From positions 1 through 6,778 of the forward strand of contig JAKVCE010000122.1 in NCBI GenBank assembly GCA_022447405.1: DNA of 6,778 nt, written 5' to 3'. Both the position numbers and the translations under genes were made by a program. Of the stretch, positions 1 to 6,778 are shown piece after piece. This DNA is from Planctomycetota bacterium. GTDB taxonomy: Bacteria > Planctomycetota > UBA1135 > GCA-002686595. A model generated the notes under the pieces. That model worked only from the letters and a program-made list of their open reading frames with translations, was not told the DNA's origin and did no database searches. Numbering within the stretch: the first letter of the stretch is position 1; every line of letters starts with the position of its first letter.

Positions 1-147
1 CACGCCGAGCTCTCCGAGCGCGTCAGCGGCGCTCTTCGTCGCCAAGACCTCGAGCTCCTCTGCGGACTCAGCGAGGGCGCGGATGGCGGGGACCGCCGCA
101 CGCGCCTCCTCCGAGTCCCTCGGCGCGAAGACAACAGCGTGCTTCAA
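1..147 (-). CDS. N-terminal fragment of an unidentified protein, possibly a glycosyltransferase (runs off the left edge)
   Basis: Only the first 49 codons are present; the gene continues past position 1. The chosen start is TTG at 145-147, which overlaps the TGA stop of the upstream kinase gene (TTGA). It is preceded by GGGAGG at 155-160 on the minus strand with a 7-base spacer, a very good ribosome binding site, so translational coupling to the kinase is likely. The visible part begins with a short hydrophobic strand (HAVVFAPRD), followed by an Ala/Glu-rich helix containing AVPAIRAL and then a second strand (LEVLAT). This is the pattern expected at the start of a Rossmann-like domain. The AVPAIRAL segment resembles the helix that follows the first strand in family 9 glycosyltransferases (heptosyltransferases), which would suit the lipopolysaccharide setting. 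The usual GD motif of that family is not seen, so the identity stays open. Confidence 0.6.
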   Translation of the reverse strand, partial: MKHAVVFAPRDSEEARAAVPAIRALAESAEELEVLATKSAADALGELGV

Positions 148-908
148 CTCGGAACCTCCCACGGCCCCGCCTCACCATGACGCGGCACGTGCAGCGCCAT
201 CCGCGCCCTGCGGCGCGCGACGTCCTCAGCGAAGCGCCGTCGCGCCCGCCTGCTCGTGATCTCCATGGCGTCCATGTACTTCGCCAAGAAGCGCAGCCTG
301 TGTCTGACGCCGACCTCGGGCGGGGTCCAAAGGAGGAGCGCGGCGAGGTCCTTCGCGAACCACCTCCGCCGCACCCAGCGCGGGCGCCGCGCTCTGCCGA
401 GGTCGATCAGCACCAGGCCGCCGCCTGCGTCGATGAGGACGTGGTGGAGGTAGAGGTCGCGGTGGTGCCAACCCCGAGTGTGCAAGGCCAACACGAGCTC
501 GAGGAGCTGCGCCGTCAGAGGCCCGAGCTCGGCAGGCGCGAGCTCGCTCAATCTCGACCTGAGGTCGCCCTCCGCCTCGACGCGCTCCATCCCCACGAGG
601 GCAGAGCCATAACCCTCGACATAGCCAACGGCCAAGGGGACCGGCAGCCCCTCCCTCCTGAGGGCCTCTAGGGCCTGGTGCTCGCGCTCAGCGGGGCTCT
701 TACCGAACCAGCTACCCCTGAAGCGCTTGACCACCCATGGCGCGCCGTTGGGGCCTCTCACGGCGAATGTCTCACGTCCAGGGACCCTGCGCAGGACCTC
801 TCCGGGCTCTCCATGGAGGCACTCGCGCAGAAACGCGCTCACCTCAGCGGGGCTGTGTTGTCTCGATGCGTCCAATCTCTGTCCTTCTGGCCCTCTGATT
901 GTGTACAC
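144..908 (-). CDS. Lipopolysaccharide kinase-like protein (Kdo/WaaP/InaA family)
   Basis: A small protein-kinase-fold enzyme of 254 residues (longest form), close to the usual size of the WaaP/InaA/Kdo-kinase group. These enzymes phosphorylate sugars of the lipopolysaccharide inner core at the cytoplasmic face. Visible landmarks, numbered from the GTG at 908, are the ATP-binding lysine K61 in WVVKRF, a helix-C glutamate in AEREHQAL (around E75-E77), the catalytic loop HHRDLYLHHVLID with D151, and the metal-binding D169 in IDLGRAR. The C-terminus is very Arg-rich. The start is uncertain. GTG at 906-908 has no ribosome binding site, whereas TTG at 873-875 (codon 12) has AAGGA six bases upstream and may be the real start, giving 243 residues. 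The stop overlaps the TTG start of the next gene. The family assignment is firm; the exact acceptor (heptose, Kdo or another) cannot be read from sequence. A general InaA-like stress kinase is an alternative. Confidence 0.85.
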   Translation of the reverse strand: MYTIRGPEGQRLDASRQHSPAEVSAFLRECLHGEPGEVLRRVPGRETFAVRGPNGAPWVVKRFRGSWFGKSPAEREHQALEALRREGLPVPLAVGYVEGYGSALVGMERVEAEGDLRSRLSELAPAELGPLTAQLLELVLALHTRGWHHRDLYLHHVLIDAGGGLVLIDLGRARRPRWVRRRWFAKDLAALLLWTPPEVGVRHRLRFLAKYMDAMEITSRRARRRFAEDVARRRARMALHVPRHGEAGPWEVPS

Positions 909-1051
909 GGAGGAGAGAAAAGTCGCCCTTGGGGGGTTCCGCTAGGCGCCTTCCTACACTCGAATACGCAAGTGAGACATCCAAGGGCTCCGCAGGCGCT
1001 GCCACGGAGACCTCACAATCCCTCGAACGCACTCCGGAACAAACACCTGAC
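909..1051. promoter_or_regulatory. Divergent intergenic region between the kinase and the glutamate dehydrogenase pair
   Basis: About 143 bases separate the outermost kinase start from the ATG of the first GDH gene, so promoters for both directions should lie here. I looked for sigma-70 style boxes on both strands and found nothing convincing. TACACT at 955-960 is a possible plus-strand -10 box, but the nearest -35-like element (TTGGGG, 929-934) is 20 bases away, which is too far. A perfect 8-base palindrome, GTGTACAC, sits at 901-908 on the edge of the region. The regulatory role is inferred from gene orientation only. Confidence 0.35.
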
Positions 1052-2337
<1,286 letters not shown>

Positions 2338-2338
<1 letters not shown>

Positions 2339-3663
2339 TGACTCAAGACCCCCGAGACTCCGACCTCCTCGGCGGAGCGCCTGAGGACCAGGCGCTCCCG
2401 AGCACCCCCGCGCTCGACGAGGAGACGCCGTTCGCGACGATGATGAGCAGCTTCGATGAGGCTGCTCAGACCGTCGGAGTTGACCCCGCGGAGTACCAGA
2501 TCCTCCGCAAGCCCGATCGCGAGATCGCCTTCAGCGTCCCCGTCCGCCTCGACGACGGGAGCACGGACGTCCTCGACGGCTTCAGGATCCAACACAACGC
2601 GGGGCTCGGACCCTTCATCGGGCCCCTGCGCATCTCCTCAGACATGAAGATCGTCGAGCTGCGCGCCCTCGCGGCCTGGATGACCTGGAAGTGTGCCGTC
2701 TTGAACGTGCCCTTCGGCGGCGCCGCAGGCGGCCTGCGCTTCGACCCGCGAGAGCACTCAAGCGGAGAGCTCGAGCGCGCCGTCCGCCGCTACACCGCGA
2801 ACCTCCTCACGGACGTCGGCCCTGAGCGAGACGTCTTCATGCGGGACGTGGGCAGCGATGAGCAGACCATGGCCTGGGTCCTCGACACCGTCTCGAGCCA
2901 CGCGCGCGTCACCGAGAACGCAGCTGTCACGGGTAAGCCCATCGAGATAGGCGGCACGAAGGGCCACAAGGACGCGGTCGCCCAAGGCCTCAGGGTCATC
3001 CTCAGGCTCGCCGTCGACCGCTTCGACCTCCCGCCCAAGGGCATGAGCGTCATCATCCAAGGCGCTGGAACGGTCGGGGGGAACCTCGCCCGCATCCTCG
3101 CCGCTGACGGCTACCGCGTGTGCGGGATCTCTGACGTCCACTGCGCCTTCTTCAACCCAGACGGTCTCGACGTCGAGTCCATCCTGGCCTGGCGCAAGGA
3201 GCACGGCAGCCTCCTCGATTGCCCCGGCGACTTCGAGCGCCTCACAAACCGCGAGCTCCTCACGAGACCCTGCGAGGTCCTCATCCCCTGCGCGACGGCC
3301 AACGCGGTCCACTCCAAGGTGGCCGCCGAGGTGCAGTGCAAGCTGATCGTCGAGGGGGCCCATGGCCCGGTCTCTTCCCGCGCAGACAAGGTCCTGAGAG
3401 AGCGCGGGATCTCGGTCGTCCCGGACATCCTCGCTAACGGCGGCGGAGTGGTGATGAGCTACTTCGAGTGGGTCCAGAACCGGATGGGCTACTCATGGAT
3501 CATGCCGGTGATCGAGAAGCGCCTGCGGCGCTTTATGGCAGAGGGTTGGAACTCAGTCATGAAGACACAGCGAGAGTACGACGTCTCGATGCGTCAAGCC
3601 GCCAGCGTCCTCGCGGTCAAGCGCGTCAGCGCGGCCGACGAGCTCCGCGGGATCTACGCCTGA
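2338..3663 (+). CDS. Catalytically defective glutamate dehydrogenase paralogue, probable regulatory subunit
   Basis: The frame is intact over 441 residues and aligns end to end with the preceding GDH; in the block from residue 53 to 132, I count 43 identities in 80. Two of the three active-site lysines are gone: K82 of the neighbour is I94 here (GPFIGPLR) and the signature lysine K118 is A130 (PFGGAAGG). The third lysine (K118 here), the catalytic aspartate (D170) and the substrate serine (S374) remain. The ATGRG motif is AVAQG, so the cofactor-contacting threonine is V214. EGANGPTTP has become EGAHGPVSS, and TENQ has become TANA. The Rossmann loop GAGTVG (242-247) survives. The first 30 residues form an acidic, Pro-rich extension. 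It starts at an ATG that overlaps the upstream stop (TGATG) and has no ribosome binding site of its own, implying coupled synthesis. Inference: a non-catalytic partner in a mixed hexamer, as in Thermus thermophilus GDH. An altered substrate is the main alternative. Confidence 0.9.
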
Positions 3664-4529
3664 GCTCCTCGATCTTTGGCCTCTGCGCGACGGATCTTGT
3701 AGACGTCCCAGAGGAAGCGGACCGAGACGATCCAGAGCGTCACGCCCATCAAGACCCGCGCGATCTGGTCCGCGCCCTCGGTGTGGACGATGTGGACGCC
3801 GACGCACGCGCCGAGCGCGGCCCCTATCGCGAGCGCGACCGCGCGGTGCTTGTCGACGACCCCGGCCCTGGAGTAGAGCCAGAGCGAGCGCGTGCTCGCG
3901 CACGCCCCCATCGCCATCCCGCAGGCGCGCGCGCCCAGGTACCCGAGGTCAGGGAAGCTGAAGAAGAGGGCCGGCACAGCGACGAGGCCACCTCCGATCC
4001 CGAGGAGCGGCGCGAGGAAGCCTGAGGCGAAGCCCACCACCGTGGAGAGCAAGAGGTCCACCGTCCCCGGCTCCACCTCCATGCCGGCAGCGGCGACCGT
4101 CGGGCTCTGCTGCAAGAGGAGCCGGAGCCCCGTGATGACGAGCACGACAGCGAAGATCATCTTCAGCTTGGTCACGTTGATCCGCTTGGCGACGAGGAAG
4201 CCCGCCTGCGCGCCGACGAGAGAGCCGACGACGAGCGCGGCGACGATCAACCAGCGATCTCCGGTCAGCTCGCTCTTCCCGAGCGACATCTCCGTGAGCG
4301 TGGCCGCGATGGTGGCGGCCGAGACCAGCGAGAGCGAGGTCGCGACGGCGTTCTTGAGCGGGAGCTTCCTGACGTAGTGCAGGATCGGCGTCATGAAGAG
4401 CCCGCCGCCGATGCCGCAGATGGCGCCGTAACAGGAGACCCCGGCGCCCATCAGGGACAAGCGGAACCTCGCGCCCAGGGGGGGTGTAGGGGGAGATTGT
4501 TGAAAGCCCTGCTCGTTCAATTCGCTCAT
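3654..4529 (-). CDS. TSUP family (TauE/SafE) membrane transporter
   Basis: A polytopic inner-membrane protein of 291 residues with about eight hydrophobic segments. It shows the two-fold internal repeat typical of the TSUP family (sulfite exporter TauE/SafE): GIGGG at 39-43 followed by LFMTPIL, and GIGGG again at 177-181 followed by LVAVPAL. Each marks the first helix of a half. The two halves are joined by a soluble linker near residues 140-156. Family members move sulfite, sulfoacetate or other small organosulfur anions; the substrate here cannot be told. A soluble N-terminal tail (about residues 1-20) precedes the first helix, and the C-terminus is charged and cytoplasmic-looking. Start ATG 4527-4529 has no strong ribosome binding site. 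It lies 67 bases after hldC in the same direction, so it may be the tail of that operon. Its TAG stop lies inside the 3' end of the convergent GDH paralogue, a 10-base overlap. Confidence 0.9.
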   Translation of the reverse strand: MSELNEQGFQQSPPTPPLGARFRLSLMGAGVSCYGAICGIGGGLFMTPILHYVRKLPLKNAVATSLSLVSAATIAATLTEMSLGKSELTGDRWLIVAALVVGSLVGAQAGFLVAKRINVTKLKMIFAVVLVITGLRLLLQQSPTVAAAGMEVEPGTVDLLLSTVVGFASGFLAPLLGIGGGLVAVPALFFSFPDLGYLGARACGMAMGACASTRSLWLYSRAGVVDKHRAVALAIGAALGACVGVHIVHTEGADQIARVLMGVTLWIVSVRFLWDVYKIRRAEAKDRGAQA

Positions 4530-4581
4530 CCAGAAAAGACCCTAGCAAGCAGGGCCCCAAAACCCCGCCAATGCTCTCTCG

Positions 4582-4599
4582 GAAAGCCCCCGGGGCTCA
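4582..4599 (-). terminator. Possible weak hairpin terminator after hldC
   Basis: Directly at the hldC stop codon the minus strand carries an inverted repeat, with arms at 4585-4590 and 4592-4597, followed by only two or three T. Realistically this gives a five-pair GC-rich stem with a three-base loop. The T tract is short, so it may only attenuate transcription before the TSUP gene, or do nothing. Confidence 0.25.
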
Positions 4600-5064
4600 A
4601 CTTTTCTCGAGGTAGCCCGTGCTCGAACGAGTCTTCGGATCTCCGCAGATCGCGATCTCGATGCCCAGCTCTTCGTCGACGTGTCGCTCTGGCAGGGTCT
4701 CGCTCGTGTAGTCCGTCCCCTTCGCGTGCACGTCTGGTACGAGCGCGCGCAGGGTCTCCTCGAGGGTGTCCTCATCGAAGGAGGTCACGCGGTCGACGCA
4801 GGCCAGCGCAGAGATCACCTCGGCGCGGTCAGCGAGCGTGACCACAGGACGCCCCTCACCCTTCAAGCGTGAGACAGACTCATCGGTGTTCATGGCGACG
4901 ACCAGCAGGTCTCCGCGGCTCGCGGCGTCCTCGAGATAGCGGACGTGGCCGACGTGCAGGAGGTCAAAGCAGCCGTTTGCGAGGACGACGCGCGGCGGCG
5001 CGCCCGACCCCCGGAGAAGCTCAAGCTCCGCGGACAGCGCTGCCCTCTGCACCAGCCCGCTCAC
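4597..5064 (-). CDS. hldC: D-glycero-beta-D-manno-heptose 1-phosphate adenylyltransferase
   Basis: Transfers AMP from ATP to heptose 1-phosphate to make ADP-heptose, the donor for lipopolysaccharide core heptoses; it corresponds to the C-terminal half of E. coli HldE (RfaE). The protein has 155 residues, normal for the stand-alone enzyme. It shows the nucleotidyltransferase pattern ANGCFDLLHVGH, with the HxGH motif at 37-40. This is followed by RYLEDAA, MNTDESV, RLKGEGRPV (67-74), ADRAEVI, KGTDYT (115-120) and a terminal TRSSTGYLEK (145-154) in place of the usual R/K-S-T-T stretch. It starts with GTG at 5062-5064 immediately after the TGA of hldA and in the same frame. GGAGG at 5073-5077, inside the last hldA codons, lies 8 bases upstream and provides a strong ribosome binding site. 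That supports independent initiation, coupled to hldA translation. Confidence 0.93.
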   Translation of the reverse strand: MSGLVQRAALSAELELLRGSGAPPRVVLANGCFDLLHVGHVRYLEDAASRGDLLVVAMNTDESVSRLKGEGRPVVTLADRAEVISALACVDRVTSFDEDTLEETLRALVPDVHAKGTDYTSETLPERHVDEELGIEIAICGDPKTRSSTGYLEKS

Positions 5065-6090
5065 TCAGCGCGCCTCCGCCCGTCCCAGGCGGGCCGGCGC
5101 GGTCGCGTGGGCGAGCGCCTCCTCCAGCTCCAGAGGTGTGCAGACCGCAGCGCCGCGCTCCCTGACGACAACCCCCGCGGCTGCGTTCGCCATCGTCATC
5201 GCTTCGAGTGGGTCGATGCCCGCGGCGAGCCCCAAGGTGAACACGCTCGCCGCAGTGTCTCCTGCGCCGCAGACGTCCGTGACGTCACCTCGCCCGCTCG
5301 CCGAGACCGCCGCACCGCCCTCTGGCAGCCCCTCTCCAAAGAGCGCCATCCCGAGGTTCCCGCGGGTGACGAGCATCCACTGACACCCAGACTCTTCGAG
5401 GAGCTGGGTGGCGGCGCGACCTAGGGAGGCACCCTCTGCGAGCGCTGTCTCAGGGACGCCGGTGAGCAAGGAGAGCTCGCCGACGTTCGGCGTCCAGGCA
5501 GAGAAGCCTCGGAAGGTGAACGCCTCCCGGCGCGGATCGAGGACGACTGGGCAGCCCGCCTCGACGAGCTCACGCCCGACCGCGGCGGCCTCCTCGCCCA
5601 AGGTCCCGTACTCATAGTCCGAGAAGAGCACGGCGTCGTAATCGCCAGCGCGCTCTCCGAGCGCAGCCGCGAGCTCGGAGCGCACGGACTCATGCAGCCC
5701 GTGCTCAGGCTCTTGATCGATCCGCATGACCTGCTGCGGGTGGCGACGCGGCTCCGAAGCGAGCACACGCGTCTTCGTCGGCGTGGTCCAGTCCCCGACC
5801 ACTCGCGCGAGCTCCGTCCTCACCCCCTCCTCCTCGAGGAGACGCAAGACCTCTCTCCCGCTCGGATCCGCGCCCACGGCGCCGATCCAGCTCACCTCGG
5901 CCCCGAGGGCGACGAGGTTCATCGCCACGTTCGCTGCTCCTCCCGCGCCGAGCCGCTCACCGCGGTGCGCGAGCACCATGACGGGCGCCTCGCGCGAGAG
6001 CCTCTGCGGCTCACAGGCGAGCCAGCGATCACAGATCGCGTCGCCGAAGACGGCGACGCGGCGTCCGCGAAAATCAGCGGGGCCGCTCAT
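5065..6090 (-). CDS. hldA: D-glycero-beta-D-manno-heptose 7-phosphate kinase (PfkB family)
   Basis: Phosphorylates D-glycero-D-manno-heptose 7-phosphate at C1, the step that starts the kinase/adenylyltransferase half of ADP-heptose synthesis; equivalent to the N-terminal half of E. coli HldE. It has 341 residues, in the expected range. The ribokinase-type fold is seen in VAVFGDAICDRW (12-23), RLSREAPVMV (30-39), the first PfkB signature GAGGAANVAMNLVALGA (48-64), TKTRV, MRIDQE, FSDYEYGTL (156-164), TPNVGEL and the second signature CGAGDTAAS (274-282) with catalytic base D278. The family normally has Lys in SDYxKG; here the position is Tyr161. The product-specific assignment rests on overall similarity to HldE and on the adjacent hldC; another sugar kinase is a less likely alternative. 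The ATG overlaps the stop of the upstream radical SAM gene (ATGA), with only a weak GGGG-type ribosome binding site. Confidence 0.9.
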   Translation of the reverse strand: MSGPADFRGRRVAVFGDAICDRWLACEPQRLSREAPVMVLAHRGERLGAGGAANVAMNLVALGAEVSWIGAVGADPSGREVLRLLEEEGVRTELARVVGDWTTPTKTRVLASEPRRHPQQVMRIDQEPEHGLHESVRSELAAALGERAGDYDAVLFSDYEYGTLGEEAAAVGRELVEAGCPVVLDPRREAFTFRGFSAWTPNVGELSLLTGVPETALAEGASLGRAATQLLEESGCQWMLVTRGNLGMALFGEGLPEGGAAVSASGRGDVTDVCGAGDTAASVFTLGLAAGIDPLEAMTMANAAAGVVVRERGAAVCTPLELEEALAHATAPARLGRAEAR

Positions 6091-6778
6091 GTCACGGACC
6101 CCAAGAGCTCGACGTCCTCATCGTGAGCGCCCGCAGCCGCTGTGTACCACTCGGTCCCGGCCTCCTCCGCCAGGAACCAGTCGGAGCGGACCCCCATCGT
6201 GGCGCCGTACTTCAGCGCGTAGTGCAGCTCTCCGGCCTCGCAGGCAGCCTGAGAGAGCTCGCGGTCGACCTCCGAGATCGTGGGCGCGAAGGCGCGCCAC
6301 TCCTCTTCGCCCATCTCCATGACGCGCTCGACCAGGGGCGCATAGCGCGCGGAGGCGGGCGCGTCCTCGTGGAAGTTCGCGAGGCGCGCGTTCACGAACC
6401 AGGGCAGGGCGCGGCCGAGCTTGTCGATGAAGAGGTTCTCTTCGGGGCCGAAGTCGAGCACCGAGCCGTCCGTGAAGGTGCGCTTGGAGTCGATCTCCTT
6501 AGGGTCGACGTAGCCGCCCTCAACCGTCATGTCCCATCCCTCGGTCCCCGGGAAGGGGAAGAAGAAGGACGCCCGGAAGCGTCCGATGCGGGTCTTGGCG
6601 AGGAGGTCCACCGTCTCCCAGCGCTCCTCGTCCGTCTCGGTCGGCAGCCCCACCATGAGGAAGCCCGAGGTGTGGAGGTTGTGCTCCTCCGCGCTCTCCA
6701 CCGTGTCGAGGATGTCTGCCTGGGTCATGTGTCGCTTGAGGACCTGCTTGCGGACGCGCGGTCTCCCTGACTCGATCC
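6087..6778 (-). CDS. Radical SAM protein, C-terminal 229 residues (runs off the right edge)
   Basis: The reading frame is open to the window edge, so the N-terminus, with the CxxxCxxC iron-sulfur cluster motif and any cobalamin-binding domain, lies outside. The first visible residues are IESGRPRVRKQVLKRHMT, matching the conserved IESG strand and helix late in the radical SAM barrel. They are followed by SGFLMVGLPTETDEE, the typical FMxGLPGET-like strand and turn, and by FRASFFFPFPGTEGWDM. After the barrel comes about 130 residues of mostly helical, acidic C-terminal region. This arrangement is common in B12-binding radical SAM enzymes found in cell-envelope, hopanoid and cofactor gene clusters; the substrate cannot be named from this part. 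An ATG at 6726-6728 is internal to the barrel and is not the start. The stop overlaps hldA by four bases (ATGA), suggesting one operon with the heptose genes. Confidence 0.88.
   Translation of the reverse strand, partial: IESGRPRVRKQVLKRHMTQADILDTVESAEEHNLHTSGFLMVGLPTETDEERWETVDLLAKTRIGRFRASFFFPFPGTEGWDMTVEGGYVDPKEIDSKRTFTDGSVLDFGPEENLFIDKLGRALPWFVNARLANFHEDAPASARYAPLVERVMEMGEEEWRAFAPTISEVDRELSQAACEAGELHYALKYGATMGVRSDWFLAEEAGTEWYTAAAGAHDEDVELLGSVT

Noticed and set aside
177..671. Plus-strand open frame of 164 codons across the kinase gene.
   Set aside because: The minus strand has an unmistakable kinase with a catalytic loop and DLG motif; the plus-strand product is Arg/Pro/Glu-rich with no recognisable domain.
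899..1051. Upstream extension of the catalytic GDH from a TTG at 899.
   Set aside because: It would add 51 low-complexity residues not expected in this family, lacks a ribosome binding site and would overlap the kinase start region. ATG 1052 gives the normal length.
5065..5067. TGA between hldA and hldC read as selenocysteine or by programmed readthrough.
   Set aside because: The position is a domain linker with no catalytic need for selenocysteine, I see no selenocysteine-insertion type hairpin, and a strong ribosome binding site for the following GTG explains expression.

Overview
The window is strongly GC-rich and densely packed, with G/C-biased third codon positions and overlapping or touching genes. 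It comes from a Gram-negative bacterium: it carries both enzymes of ADP-heptose synthesis (HldA and HldC) and a WaaP/InaA-type lipopolysaccharide kinase. Base composition and gene types would suit a Myxococcota or other former deltaproteobacterial lineage, but no taxonomic marker is present and that assignment is a guess.

Layout. Positions 1-908 hold two minus-strand genes. One is a lipopolysaccharide-kinase-like protein, and its stop codon overlaps the TTG start of a second gene that runs off the left edge. A short divergent spacer (about 909-1051) separates them from two plus-strand glutamate dehydrogenase (GDH) family genes at 1052-2338 and 2338-3663, joined by a TGATG stop/start overlap. 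The remainder (3654-6778) is a minus-strand run. In transcription order it holds the C-terminal part of a radical SAM enzyme, hldA, hldC and a TSUP (TauE/SafE) membrane transporter. The transporter converges on the second GDH gene with a 10-base overlap.

The most interesting element is the GDH pair. The first gene encodes a GDH with every key active-site residue I could check. The second is an intact, full-length paralogue that has lost two of the three active-site lysines (Lys to Ile94 and Lys to Ala130), the cofactor-contacting Thr of the ATGRG motif, and other conserved residues. It keeps the dinucleotide fold, the C-terminal SYFEWVQ segment and overall length. It therefore looks like a catalytically dead subunit translated in step with the active one. 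This parallels the catalytic/regulatory GDH pair known from Thermus thermophilus, but here it lies inside a lipopolysaccharide gene neighbourhood.

The second structural curiosity is hldA-hldC. The kinase and adenylyltransferase, fused as HldE in Escherichia coli, are in the same reading frame and separated by one TGA, directly followed by a GTG start with a good ribosome binding site. HldA would phosphorylate D-glycero-D-manno-heptose 7-phosphate and HldC would adenylylate the heptose 1-phosphate, supplying ADP-heptose for the lipopolysaccharide core. The kinase at the left end could then modify that core.
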